A stretch of DNA of 64,000 nucleotides. It comes from Nocardia jinanensis (GTDB lineage: Bacteria > Actinomycetota > Actinomycetes > Mycobacteriales > Mycobacteriaceae). Under the pieces are notes generated by a model, which did not search any database, was not told the origin of the DNA, and saw nothing but the letters and a program-made list of their open reading frames with translations. The stretch lies in NCBI RefSeq assembly GCF_014645735.1, contig NZ_BMMH01000006.1:186001-250000 (forward strand), written 5' to 3'. The first letter of the stretch is position 1; each line of letters begins with the position of its first letter. Positions 1-8,963 of this stretch are shown here, piece after piece. Made by a program: the position numbers and the translations under genes.

Positions 1-1556
1 CTTCCCTCGGTGGTGGTGACCCGGTTGCCGAAACCGAAGGAGCGCACATAGACCCGGCTACCGATCGGCTCGCCGGTACTCAGACGGTCGAGGATCTCGT
101 CGTCGCCGGTCTCGGTCATAGCCACGAAACGCCGGTTATCGGCCTCCAGCCGGCCGATAACGACACCGGTACGGGAGCCGTTCCGGTCGTGTTTGACCGT
201 GTAGGTCTCGATGACGCCCCAGCCGTCGGCGTGCACAGCCCGCTCCGGGGCGGGCCAGGAATCGATCTCGGCCTGCAACCGGGCACTGTGGCAGGCACGC
301 CACGGTACGGGGGTGGTCGAGTAGATGCCGACGGAGTACTTGCTCATCGTGCCGCCGTTGGCGCCCACGAAACCGAAGGCGCCGGGCTGCGCGCGCATCC
401 GTTGCACGGTCTCCGCGATGGCATGCATCGAATAGTTGTTGCCCGCGCCGCCGAAGAACGGCAGCCCGCCGGTCAGGGTGAGCCCACGGGGGTCGGCGGG
501 GTCGATCCCGAGTCCGTCGCAGATATTGAACACCGGGATCGGGAAGCAACTGTAGAGGTCGACGGTGGCCAGATCGTCCACCCCGATTCCGGCGACCTCC
601 AGCGCATGCTCGGCGGCCATCACCGAGGCCGGCCCACGGCTGAGATCCTGCCGGTCCAGCAGGCTGCGCTCACGCAGGTCGGCGTGACCGTGCAGGAACA
701 CCCACTTGTCTTCCGGCACCCCCAGCCGCCGGGCCGCGGCCACGGACATGATCAGCACCGCCGCGGCCTGGTTGACCTTTTCGCGGGCGACGAGATAACG
801 GGTGTAGGGCTCGGCGATGATCCGGTTGGACTCCGTCGGGGTCACCAGTTCGTGGGCGCTGCGCTCCACCGGTGCGGACGAATACGGGTTCGCCGCGGCG
901 ACCTTGCTGAACGGAGCGAACAGTTCACCCATCGCGCTCGCGTACTCCGCACGTGACTGCTTCGAACGGGCCCGGCGGGCGTTGTCGAACAGCGCGTACT
1001 GGCTGGGTGCGTCGGTCAGGCCGTGGGTCCGGGACTGCTGCGAGCTCATGCCCGCGAGGCCGAATCCGCGGTCCTCGAGGCTGCCCTCGACATGCTCGGT
1101 GAAATCCGGCTTGTCCGGGGCCTTGGCCAGATGCTGCACGGTGGAGATGGCTTCGGACCCGAATACCAGCGCGACCTCGGAATCACCTGCCGCGATAACC
1201 GCGGACAGCTCGGTGACCAGGTGCTGCGGGCCCTGCCCGCCACCGACTTCCAGAATCGCCCGAGCGGGCGCCGCGCGGAGGCGGTTCGCCACCGACCTCG
1301 GGTAGTTGTCCGATTTGCCCAATGGGGCGGGCCAGCCCGGAGACGAGATCTCGAACTGCCGAATACCGGCGACGGTGTCGATCGCCGCGGCGATCGATGC
1401 GGTGTCCGCTGCGGTGTCATCGAGTGCTCCACGTGCTGCGTTTGCAGCGAGGTCCACGGCAGATAACCGCTGGTATCCGGGGGCATCGAGGCTCTCGGCG
1501 AACTGTCCGACACCCACGACCACCGGGGTGCGTGGGTCGAGATCGAAGTTGGTCAT
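1..1556 (-). CDS. Thiolase-like acetyl-CoA acetyltransferase, 3' end outside window
   Basis: The reading frame starts at the ATG at 1556 (MTNFDLDPRTPVVVGVGQ) and runs leftward off the window start, so about 518 residues are seen and the C-terminus is missing. It is a thiolase-superfamily protein of the long actinobacterial acetyl-CoA acetyltransferase type. After the N-terminal thiolase fold, motifs such as DLYSCFPIPV and GGLPFFGGAGNNYS give the family's catalytic-region landmarks. The last ~100 residues visible match the extra C-terminal beta-rich domain these proteins carry. By family it would make or cleave 3-ketoacyl-CoA in the cytosol, but the substrate cannot be read. No partner gene is visible upstream; relic DNA follows on that side. 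Confidence 0.85.
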   Translation of the reverse strand, partial: MTNFDLDPRTPVVVGVGQFAESLDAPGYQRLSAVDLAANAARGALDDTAADTASIAAAIDTVAGIRQFEISSPGWPAPLGKSDNYPRSVANRLRAAPARAILEVGGGQGPQHLVTELSAVIAAGDSEVALVFGSEAISTVQHLAKAPDKPDFTEHVEGSLEDRGFGLAGMSSQQSRTHGLTDAPSQYALFDNARRARSKQSRAEYASAMGELFAPFSKVAAANPYSSAPVERSAHELVTPTESNRIIAEPYTRYLVAREKVNQAAAVLIMSVAAARRLGVPEDKWVFLHGHADLRERSLLDRQDLSRGPASVMAAEHALEVAGIGVDDLATVDLYSCFPIPVFNICDGLGIDPADPRGLTLTGGLPFFGGAGNNYSMHAIAETVQRMRAQPGAFGFVGANGGTMSKYSVGIYSTTPVPWRACHSARLQAEIDSWPAPERAVHADGWGVIETYTVKHDRNGSRTGVVIGRLEADNRRFVAMTETGDDEILDRLSTGEPIGSRVYVRSFGFGNRVTTTEG

Positions 1557-1875
1557 GCGTACTACTCCTGCTGTTGCCTCTGGTCGGGCAGCCCGGCGCG
1601 GCGTCCGGATCGCCCGGCGACTCGGTCACCCGACTTTCTAGACGTAATTCGTCTGAAACCAAGGCCGACTATACCCCGCCGGATCGGGCCGGCGACGAGA
1701 CCCGGCCACCCGTCCGACGGCGGCGCCGCGATCCCGACCCGAGCCCCGACTCCCCCGAGCACGCAAATACGCCATTGGACCCACACATCGCGACAGAAAG
1801 GCCGGGTCCGGGATCTGTTATCAGGTCCGGAGCGATCCGGTGACCTCGATGGTCATCCTGTGACGTCACGGCCGA

Positions 1876-1995
1876 TCAGCCCGGTTCGGCCGAGCGCGCA
1901 CCGCGGTCCAACCGGATCGCAGCCTTCCGATACAGGCTGCGGGCCATCTCGACACTCGGTGCACGCTCGGCCATCTTGAACTGCCAGTACTGCAT
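1876..1995 (-). pseudogene. Acyl-CoA dehydrogenase relic
   Basis: A 39-codon stretch beginning MQYWQFKMAERAPSVEMARS and ending in a stop reads like the alpha-helical C-terminal region of an acyl-CoA dehydrogenase. It covers the segment in which family members list helix residues before a conserved RSAEPE-like sequence. Nothing upstream or downstream in the same frame continues the family, so this is read as a gene fragment. The assignment is by recall of family sequences and is moderate. The surrounding stretch 1557-2071 holds nothing else that I recognise. Confidence 0.4.
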
Positions 1996-2071
1996 CCTGC
2001 CGAGCGGCCCACCGAAGAGATGGCGGGTGCGCAGGCGGTCCACAGCAAGATCGAGAGCAGCCTGCGCGACC

Positions 2072-2200
2072 CCCGACGGACGAGCCGGTCTGCTCGATTG
2101 GCAGGTGGTGGGGCGGGCGCCCGGGATGCGCGAGGTCGCCTACTTCCTCACCCACTCCATCGAGACCGAACTACGCCGCGGGCACGAGAAGCACCTGCTC
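2072..2200 (+). pseudogene. Aminoglycoside-phosphotransferase-like kinase relic
   Basis: A stretch of about 43 codons contains AGLLDWQVVGRAPGMREVAY followed by a FLTHSIETELRR-like segment. This is the metal-binding (DFG-equivalent LDW) and post-catalytic part of APH/ecdysteroid-kinase-like phosphotransferases. No N-terminal lobe or C-terminal lobe is present in any frame nearby, so it is a fragment. A neighbouring acyl-CoA dehydrogenase relic lies on the opposite strand; these two families are often neighbours in actinobacteria, so both may come from one lost locus. The remaining bases up to the ferredoxin start show no gene. Confidence 0.5.
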
Positions 2201-2596
2201 CAGTGTCGAACCGTACCGAGTGAGTTGCCATGCCCTCATATCACTCTCCTGCCCGAGTGTCTGATGCCGTCTTCATCGCAAACTACCGCCGCGAATCGAG
2301 AACTCATCGCCGCGCCGGTCGCTCTGCACCAAGGTGCGATCTACCGCGGGAAGGAACATGTCCACGTCGGCCTCACCCATCGGTGCCTGTCCGTAGGCAC
2401 GGTCACCCCACCGGAATGGTTTCGCCCGACTGCAGGAAGCACGATCCACCAGAGCGGTGCTCGGTGGCCTGAACTATATTGCGGGAGAGTGTTTTCGCGC
2501 CACCGCGCGAGTGCGGCGGCTACCCCCGCCAACCCTGCCGCCGAGGTCTCCCGATTCCCCAGGGAAGCAAAGCTCGGCCCACCCGTAGGAGCTATC

Positions 2597-2830
2597 GTGA
2601 CACCATCGGAGAAGATCGCCCAGCACAACCGGTTTCACTACCGTGTGAACCCTGAGATCTGTGCCGGGCACGGCCGGTGTTACACATTGGCGCCTGATTC
2701 GTTCACCCCGGACGAGCTCGGTTACGGCCAGGCGGTCCACCACCTGCACCCTGCCGCGGAGCGGGACGCGATGGAACGTATTGCCCACGCCTGCCCCGAG
2801 GAAGCCATCGAAATCGCCCCGGCAGAGTGA
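2597..2830 (+). CDS. 3Fe-4S ferredoxin partner of P450
   Basis: This 77-residue protein is a small [3Fe-4S] ferredoxin that passes electrons to a cytochrome P450. Cluster ligands are visible as CAGHGRC near residues 18-24 (the second cysteine of the usual motif replaced by His) and a CPEEAI segment near the C-terminus. The GTG start at 2597 is chosen because TAGGAG lies 5 bases upstream and the frame before it carries unrelated relic sequence. The P450 gene begins 174 bases downstream on the same strand, which supports its role as that enzyme's redox partner. A ferredoxin reductase is not in the window. Confidence 0.88.
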   Translation: MTPSEKIAQHNRFHYRVNPEICAGHGRCYTLAPDSFTPDELGYGQAVHHLHPAAERDAMERIAHACPEEAIEIAPAE

Positions 2831-3004
2831 GGCCGCCTCGACACTCGGCTCGCCCAGCAGCACCTCTGCGCGAGCAAACCCGTTGTGTCCCAGCCACTTT
2901 CACCGCCCGTCCTGACTTGATCCTTCAACCAGACGTTCTCTAATGTTCAATCCGAATCTCATCACGATTTCCGATCGACGCCCCCGGGCGGTTGGAGTTT
3001 GTAC

Positions 3005-4267
3005 ATGACCAGAGCTGATATACCCATCGAGGAATTGCGTGCGAGCCACCGGCGCGATTACGACCCCTACCATCAGGTACCGATTGCCGAGCAGCTGGCA
3101 GAGCTGGCGGACCGCCGAGAGACCGTACCGGTCAGTTATTCGGCACGAGGCAACGGTTGCTGGGTCCTGACCCGTTACGACGACATCGCCGGCGTGCTGC
3201 GGCGAAGCAACCGTGGGTTCATCAGTTTCCCCAACGACCCCGACGGCATCAACTCCACCGGCGCGGACGAGGGAATGATCCCGATCGAGCTGGACGGCCC
3301 GAGGCATCGCCAGTTCCGGGTGATGCTGGACCCGGCGTTCTCGCCGAAGCGAGTGGCGCAGCTGGAGGACGGTCTGCGGGAATGGGCGAACCGGCTGATC
3401 GACGACTGGATCGGTGCCGGTGAGTGTGATTTCAACAAGGGTTTCGCGCTGCCGTTCCCCGGTGTCACGGTCATGAAGATCATGGGCTGGCCCGAGGAGG
3501 ACCTGGACCGCCTGTACGGCTGGGTGGACATCGTGATGCACGGTGTGCCCGGCGTACCGGAGGACGAGGCCAATGCGGCACGTGGCAAGGCCCACGGTGA
3601 GATTCGTGAGTACATGTTCGCGTTGATCGCCGAGCGGCGGGCCGCGCCACCGCGGGAGGATGTGACTTCGGCGGCGTTGGCGGCCGAGATCGATGGTAAA
3701 AAGCTCTCGGACAGCGAGCTGTTCGACCTGTTCCTACTGATGATGCTGGCAGGTCTGGACACCGTGCAGAGTGTGCTGGGTCAGGCGATGGTGCATCTGG
3801 CGCGGAATCCGGAGCAGTGGGATCAGATGTTCGAATCCACCGCAGTACTGAATTCCGCGGTGGAGGAGTTCCTGCGATGGGGTACGCCGCCGGTCCCGAC
3901 CCGCACGATCGTGGACGACGAGGTGCAGGTGGGTGCGGTAACGCTACCCAAGGGCGAGCGGGTGCATTTTCCGCTCGCGGTGGCCAACCGTGACCCTTCC
4001 TACTACGAGAACCCCGACGACGTGATCGTCGACCGGTTCGTCGATATGGGCGCCAAGCCACACGTTGCCTTCGGCTTGGGTCCGCATCGGTGTGTCGGTG
4101 TGCACCTGGCACGGCTGGAATTGCGGATCGCGTTCCAGGAACTGCGTCGACGGCTGCCGAAATTCGAGCTGGCCGCCGACAGGATCCCGCAGGAGCACCT
4201 GGGTCTGGCATGGGGCGTGGACAACATCCATCTGCGCTTCGAACCCGGAACCCGCGAGCTCACCTGA
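3005..4267 (+). CDS. Cytochrome P450
   Basis: A soluble bacterial cytochrome P450 of 420 residues that would use electrons from the ferredoxin encoded just upstream. The oxygen-binding I-helix motif AGLDT is at about residues 249-253, the K-helix ExxR (EFLR) at 288-291, and the haem loop FGLGPHRC ends in the axial cysteine at about 363. All key residues are intact. The ATG at 3005 is preferred over the TTG at 2999 because TTGGAG lies 7 bases upstream of it. The substrate is unknown. Lack of any signal peptide or membrane anchor places it in the cytosol. A hairpin at 4287-4322 probably ends the transcript. Confidence 0.93.
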   Translation: MTRADIPIEELRASHRRDYDPYHQVPIAEQLAELADRRETVPVSYSARGNGCWVLTRYDDIAGVLRRSNRGFISFPNDPDGINSTGADEGMIPIELDGPRHRQFRVMLDPAFSPKRVAQLEDGLREWANRLIDDWIGAGECDFNKGFALPFPGVTVMKIMGWPEEDLDRLYGWVDIVMHGVPGVPEDEANAARGKAHGEIREYMFALIAERRAAPPREDVTSAALAAEIDGKKLSDSELFDLFLLMMLAGLDTVQSVLGQAMVHLARNPEQWDQMFESTAVLNSAVEEFLRWGTPPVPTRTIVDDEVQVGAVTLPKGERVHFPLAVANRDPSYYENPDDVIVDRFVDMGAKPHVAFGLGPHRCVGVHLARLELRIAFQELRRRLPKFELAADRIPQEHLGLAWGVDNIHLRFEPGTRELT

Positions 4268-4286
4268 CCCGTGAACACGGTCGCAT

Positions 4287-4322
4287 CGGTGTCGGCCGCC
4301 TGCCGTCGGCGGGCCGACACCG
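4287..4322 (+). terminator. Hairpin after first P450 gene
   Basis: An inverted repeat with arms CGGTGTCGGCCGCC (4287-4300) and its complement at 4308-4322, with one bulged base and a 7-base loop, lies 20 bases past the P450 stop. There is no T-run, as is common for GC-rich actinobacterial terminators. Confidence 0.6.
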
Positions 4323-4456
4323 ACCCGACCGAACCGCCATGGCCGGCTGATGGCCGAGGGATGCGGACTCTTCGACGACGTCTGTCCACCCGGCGAACTA
4401 CTCGAACCGATCGGCCTCGCACTCCCGGCGAATCGGCCGACGCGCGACCGTGAGTG

Positions 4457-4488
4457 AACCCGTGTGGCCGGTTCGCACCGACCACACG
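4457..4488 (-). terminator. Hairpin after second P450 gene
   Basis: Arms CCCGTGTGGCCGGT (4457-4470) and its near-complement at 4475-4488 pair over 13 of 14 positions around a 4-base loop. It sits 9 bases beyond the stop of the leftward P450 gene and faces the hairpin at 4287-4322, so each of the two convergent genes has its own terminator. Confidence 0.6.
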
Positions 4489-4497
4489 GGACGACTC

Positions 4498-5751
4498 CTA
4501 GAGTCGCATAGGCGGGCTGGGATCGAACGCAACCGGCAACTCGGTCATGGAGCGATGAAACGGCCCCGGACGCCATTTCGGCCCGTCGCCGGGGAAGTCC
4601 AGTTCCAGCTCCGGCAGGGCGTCCAGAAGCTGGTCGATCGCGTCCTGCGCGACCAGATAGGAGATATCCTGCGCGGGGCAGCTGTGGTTGCCCAGCCCCC
4701 ACGATAGGTGAGATCTGTTGCCCGCGACAGTATCACGTCGAATCCGGGGATCGGTGTTGCATGCGGCGATGCTGATCACCACCGGCTGATTGGCGGGAAG
4801 CCACACATCGTTGATCAGGATCGGCTGCCGCGGATAGGTGAGCAGGAAGTTCGCCATCGGAGGATCCGTGAACAACACCTCGTCCAGGGCATCACGAGTC
4901 GACATGCTGCCGCCGAGTACACCATCACCGAGATGCTTCTCGGAGAGGATCAGCAACAGAGTGTTGGCGATCAGTGTCTGCTGGATCTCGATGCCCGCGC
5001 CGTACTGGCTGTTGATCTGATGCAGGATTTCTTCCTCGGACAGACCGGCCGGATGCTGCAACATTCTTGTGGTGACATCGTTCCCGGGCTCGTTCCGCTT
5101 GAGCGCAAGCAATTCCGCCAGCGCTGCCCCCACGATCTGATTTCCGGCCTCGGCATCGGTGTTCTCGAAGATCTTCGCCATACCATCGGCAATCCGGTCT
5201 CCGAGGTGTGGCGGGCAACCCAGAAGAACATTACAGACCGCGAACGAGAGGGGGAACGAGTATTGCCGGATCAGGTCGGCGTGGCCATCTGCGCAGAAGC
5301 TGTTGATCAGTGGGACAGCGAGGTTCTCGACATGCGCGTGCATAGCGTACAGGTCCAGGCTGCGCATCGCCTCGATATGCACACTGCGGTAACGCTGATG
5401 CTCCGCTCCGGTGGTACGAGCGGGGACGGGACGATATCCCACGAGCGGCAGGATAGGGCAATCAGCGGCAACGGTTTTCTGCCATGCGCGGGGATCAGCC
5501 GAAAAGCGCTCGGGGTCGTTGAGAATCTGTACCGCCGTCTGGTAATCGATCACCAGAGTCGCCGGAACCCCGGGCGCCAGCTCTACCGACACCGTGGTGC
5601 GACCCCGCGCGCGCATTCGAGCGTAGTGGCGGTGTGGATCTTCAGCGAATTCCGGTTCCCATAAGAGGTACTGCGGACTGTCGCTGTCGAACGGCGTGCT
5701 GCGGACGACCGGGCAGGACGCGGCCGCGGGTTCGGGTGTAGTGGTACTCAA
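4498..5751 (-). CDS. Atypical cytochrome P450 without the ExxR arginine
   Basis: A 417-residue P450-family protein. The haem-binding loop WGLGNHSC places the axial cysteine at about residue 358. Two normally strict motifs are altered. The K-helix ExxR is EVLF at 291-294, so the arginine is Phe. The I-helix is GAGIE at 251-255 with Ile and Gln where the acid-alcohol pair usually continues. Streptomyces CYP157 enzymes are known to lack a normal ExxR, so this may be a relative, but the conservon genes that usually accompany CYP157 are absent here. It could be catalytically unusual or a binding protein. It is divergent from the flavin monooxygenase gene at 6086. Confidence 0.85.
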   Translation of the reverse strand: MSTTTPEPAAASCPVVRSTPFDSDSPQYLLWEPEFAEDPHRHYARMRARGRTTVSVELAPGVPATLVIDYQTAVQILNDPERFSADPRAWQKTVAADCPILPLVGYRPVPARTTGAEHQRYRSVHIEAMRSLDLYAMHAHVENLAVPLINSFCADGHADLIRQYSFPLSFAVCNVLLGCPPHLGDRIADGMAKIFENTDAEAGNQIVGAALAELLALKRNEPGNDVTTRMLQHPAGLSEEEILHQINSQYGAGIEIQQTLIANTLLLILSEKHLGDGVLGGSMSTRDALDEVLFTDPPMANFLLTYPRQPILINDVWLPANQPVVISIAACNTDPRIRRDTVAGNRSHLSWGLGNHSCPAQDISYLVAQDAIDQLLDALPELELDFPGDGPKWRPGPFHRSMTELPVAFDPSPPMRL

Positions 5752-6038
5752 ACATCGACTCCAGACTGATACCGGACTATCGCTGAAATGTGTTGCTATC
5801 GCCCGGCAGACGGCTCATGGCAACGTCAACCGTATACCTCGACTCGGAATCGTCTCGCCGCACCCGACCTGGCCCCTCCTCGCTCCGGCGGGTTAGGGCG
5901 CCCTGGCCACGACGTGCTGCGCGGTCTCGACATCGAGCAGATCAGCGAGCCGGCGGCCTTGAATCGACACCGGCACCGGTAGGACCGCCTGGAACCTCGG
6001 TTCGAAGCGACCGAGGAATAGACACCCAGGTTCAGATG

Positions 6039-6068
6039 GTTGACACGGCAATATCTACCGTCGTCAAC
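6039..6068. promoter_or_regulatory. Inverted repeat upstream of flavin monooxygenase gene
   Basis: Arms GTTGACACGG (6039-6048) and CCGTCGTCAAC (6058-6068) are complementary with one bulged base. They end 3 bases before the GAGGAA ribosome site of the gene at 6086. The position suggests an operator or a leader hairpin. The rest of the 334-base intergenic stretch 5752-6085 between the two divergent genes shows no gene. Confidence 0.35.
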
Positions 6069-6085
6069 GTGAGGAAGCCGCGACA

Positions 6086-7075
6086 TTGTCCGTGCCACTG
6101 AGCATTCTCGATCTGGTCTCCATCCCCGAAGGCTCAACGGCCCGCGACGGCATCGCCGCCTCGATGGACGCCGCCCGGGAAGCGGACCGCCTCGGCTACC
6201 ACCGGCTCTGGTTCGCCGAGCATCACAACACTGCCAACCTCGCCGCCAGCGCCACATCGCTGCTGATCGCTCAGGCCGCCTCGGTGACCGAACGGATCCG
6301 CCTGGGATCCGGCGGTGTGATGCTCCCCAACCATGCGCCGCTCATGGTTGCCGAGCAGTACGGGACCCTCGCCGCCATGTACGGCGACCGGATCGATCTG
6401 GGTCTCGGCCGCGCCCCGGGCACGGATATGATGACCGCCCGTGCCCTGAGCCGGTCATCCAGCGAACCGCACGCTTTCGCGGAAAACATCTTCGATCTGC
6501 AGGGCTGGTTCAGCGCAGATGGAACGGCCCGGACTGCCCCGATCGTCTCGGCTGTCTCCGCAGGAACCGAGGTCCCCATCTGGGTCCTGGGCTCGACAGT
6601 CAACGGAGCCTCCATCGCCGGCCGGCTCGGTTTGCCGTTCGCCCTCGCCTCGCACTTTGCGCCCGATCAACTGGACGAGGCCGCCGAGGTCTACCGGGAC
6701 ACGTTTTCCGGTTCCGCTCCCACCGCGCAGATCGCTGAGCCGTACCTGATGGCGGGCGTCAACGTCATGGTGGCACCGACCGACGAGGAGGCCGAGCGAG
6801 AGTTCACCACACTGGAGCAGATGTTCCTCGATATCCGGAGCGGCCGGCGGCGGAAGCTCCAGCCGCCCGTCGACCCTGACCAACTTGCCGCCCAGGGCGG
6901 TCGTGATCACGCGATGCTGCGTATCAAGGCAGTCGGCGCGCCGCGGACGGTCGTTCGGGAACTGGAGGAATTCGTCGAGCGCACCGGCGCGGACGAGCTC
7001 ATCACCGTCACCTACGCCTACGACCCCGCAGTGCGGCAGCGCTCCCTGAACCTGCTTGCTGATAGCTGGTTCTGA
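6086..7075 (+). CDS. Luciferase-like (LLM class) flavin-dependent oxidoreductase
   Basis: A 329-residue member of the bacterial luciferase-like monooxygenase family, in the short MsnO8/YhbW-type group. Such enzymes use reduced FMN and oxygen to oxidise small organic molecules in the cytosol. Landmarks are LSILDLVSIPEG at the N-terminus, LWFAEHHN near residues 41-48, and the flavin-pocket segment IRLGSGGVMLPNHAPLMVAE. The start is the TTG at 6086, with GAGGAA at 6071-6076 as ribosome site; a GTG two codons later is the alternative. It is divergent from the atypical P450. Substrate and flavin reductase partner are unknown. Confidence 0.88.
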   Translation: MSVPLSILDLVSIPEGSTARDGIAASMDAAREADRLGYHRLWFAEHHNTANLAASATSLLIAQAASVTERIRLGSGGVMLPNHAPLMVAEQYGTLAAMYGDRIDLGLGRAPGTDMMTARALSRSSSEPHAFAENIFDLQGWFSADGTARTAPIVSAVSAGTEVPIWVLGSTVNGASIAGRLGLPFALASHFAPDQLDEAAEVYRDTFSGSAPTAQIAEPYLMAGVNVMVAPTDEEAEREFTTLEQMFLDIRSGRRRKLQPPVDPDQLAAQGGRDHAMLRIKAVGAPRTVVRELEEFVERTGADELITVTYAYDPAVRQRSLNLLADSWF

Positions 7076-8224
7076 GCCGCCAGGTGGTGTCTCGCAGTCA
7101 GGCGAGAGGGGCTGCCGCACGCTCCTGGTTATGCGACCCGAACGGCCGCTGGAATCATGAGCGTCTCCCACCCACTGTCGTAGTCGTCACGGCGATCGAC
7201 GGCCGGGGTCCCGAAAGACACCCGCCCGCGGCGAGGCAGACCGCCCAGAGGTACTCGAGGTACCGAATCAGGTCCGGCCCTGAACCTGTTCGGGAGGAGT
7301 GGACCATCGCCCTCGATGTCGATGGGGACTGGCGTGCCCGTACCGAGTAAGGCAATTCGGTTCGGCGCGTTGCGATTTCGCTGCGACGACATAGTAGTGG
7401 CGGCGCCCGAGCCGGGTATCCAGCTCGCAAGCTCCACGCATTCGTAGTCGGGCATCGGCTCCCCGATCCCGGCGATGCCACGGTTGATTCGTCGTCCCTC
7501 CCCACGGGTCACGCTCTACATACTGCCGTTCACCCGGCCTCCCGACGAAATAACCCACAGCCGGCGAGACGCCCGCACCTCGTCCCCAGGCGGGGCGCGG
7601 TTTCAGGTTTCCGGCAACGGCAGCGCCGCGATGCGCTGTCGGCCACCGCGGAACGACACATACACGAGTTGGTTCTCAGGACTGTCTCAACCGAATACGA
7701 CTTGAACCCCCACGCCGATGACCTGCACATATGGTTCGAGTAATTGATGCACAAACCAAATAACAGCAGGTAGAAAGATAGAGATACGTGTCCGGAGCGG
7801 ATCAGAACACTGACCATGCCGCAAGTGTGCACACTTTCGGTGCGCATGCCGTCACCGTACTCGTTTCAGCGGCTATTTCTCTGCCCCGTTTCACCGCCCC
7901 GATCCGGCCTGCGTCATGGCGAAGGGGTGTGGTTGCCCGGCGACGCTACGAACGCGCTGTAGTGCGCGGATTGCCGTACCCCGGGCCGGGACGCCGCAGA
8001 CCAGATGGCCGTTGGAGTCGCCGGTCCGAAGAGTGAGCGCCCCCGGGCGGGGCGATCGAAACTCGCGGGGGATGGTGTCCCGCTTCGAAACCTGGACACC
8101 CGGATGCCGAATCTTCGCTGGTCAGCGATGTCAGGGACCGTACATTTGCCATCAACCTCCCTTTCGGGGACACCGGGCGGTCGGGTTCTTCGGGGCCGGC
8201 GGTCGGGGAGGAGAAATTGATCTG
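7076..8224. other. Long stretch without a recognisable gene
   Basis: About 1.15 kb with no frame I can assign. Several open frames exist on both strands but none shows a family motif or a convincing ribosome site. Around 7700-7790 the DNA is unusually AT-rich for this window. A MurF-like fragment follows at 8225. Confidence 0.5.
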
Positions 8225-8305
8225 ATGATCCCCCTGACTCTGGCCGAGGTCGCTCACGCCACTGGTGGCCGTCTCGATGCGGTCGGTGACGCGGCCGCGA
8301 CCGAT
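8225..8305 (+). pseudogene. MurF N-terminal relic
   Basis: An ATG at 8225, behind a GGGGAGGAG ribosome-type site, opens a frame reading MIPLTLAEVAHATGGRLDAV. This is close to the first 20-25 residues of actinobacterial UDP-N-acetylmuramoyl-tripeptide--D-Ala-D-Ala ligase. After about residue 27 the similarity is lost in all frames and the ATP-binding domains are absent. It is therefore a 5' fragment of murF, not the housekeeping gene. No other division-cluster gene is nearby. Confidence 0.45.
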
Positions 8306-8540
8306 CGCCGCGGTGTCGTCACGGGTGCTCTTCGCACGCTTGCGAGTACGGCAGCGCGGAGAACTCGGACCGCACCTCTTGCGACCTTCGCCACCGGCTC
8401 CCTCCGCCACGGAGTTTGCGGGCAGCCCCGGATTGGGCAATGGTCGAAAATTCGGCAAATTATAGATGAGGTAACGCGGTGACTTCCAGAGTTCGGCGCG
8501 TAGAATTCAAGCGGGTCGGGACAGTGTCTGGAGCCCTATC

Positions 8541-8858
8541 ATGACGAGAAAGAATTCACACACGAAGTTCGCCCGGTTGGCGGCCGCCGCCGGTATAGCC
8601 GCAGTTGCCGCGATTCCGGTCGTCGCAACCGCGCAGCAAGCGCCTTCCGCGCACGCAACAACGCCCACGTCTGCAAGCCAACTCGTCGACAGCCCCGGTT
8701 GGGGTCGCGGCGATGGTTGGGGTCGCGGCGATGGTTGGGGTCGCGGCGACGGTTGGGGACGCGGCGACGGTTGGGGATGGAATCCCGGTTGGGGATGGAA
8801 CCCCGGGTGGTGGAGTTGGTGGAGCGTACCCGGCTGGGGTGGCTGGGGCAGCTTCTAG
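8541..8858 (+). CDS. Small secreted Gly/Trp-rich repeat protein
   Basis: A 105-residue predicted secreted protein of unknown function. Residues 1 to about 32 form a signal peptide: basic start MTRKNSHTKFARL, an Ala-rich hydrophobic core, and ATA or AHA cleavage options. The mature part is a Thr/Ser segment followed by four copies of GWGRGD and then GWGWNPGWGWNPGWWSWW-like sequence. The tail is almost only Gly and Trp, with charge from Arg and Asp. There is no cysteine and no known domain. The ATG at 8541 has no strong ribosome site. I do not recognise a family. A wall-associated, structural or membrane-active role is possible but is inference only. Confidence 0.75.
   Translation: MTRKNSHTKFARLAAAAGIAAVAAIPVVATAQQAPSAHATTPTSASQLVDSPGWGRGDGWGRGDGWGRGDGWGRGDGWGWNPGWGWNPGWWSWWSVPGWGGWGSF
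8697..8768 (+). repeat. Four 18-bp tandem repeats
   Basis: Four head-to-tail copies of GGTTGGGGTCGCGGCGAT, the last two with one or two substitutions, encode the GWGRGD units of the secreted protein at 8541. Copy number could vary by slippage without breaking the frame, because the unit is a multiple of three. Confidence 0.9.
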
Positions 8859-8963
8859 CGCCGGTGACTGTGCCCGGACACGCGCAGCGTGCCGGGCTCG
8901 GTCGCATCGACTACCGATCATGTGAAGTGAGGTTCGACCAGCCTGGCTGGAGCTGGTAACGAG

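Noticed and set aside
1976..2596. In-frame upstream extension of the ferredoxin
   Set aside because: It runs through the phosphotransferase relic; the GTG at 2597 with TAGGAG gives a standard 77-residue ferredoxin.
7129..7512. Minus-strand frame containing RIALLGTGTPVPID, like the start of a metallo-beta-lactamase-fold enzyme
   Set aside because: Only about ten residues fit, the HxHxDH metal motif is absent and codon use is not convincing.
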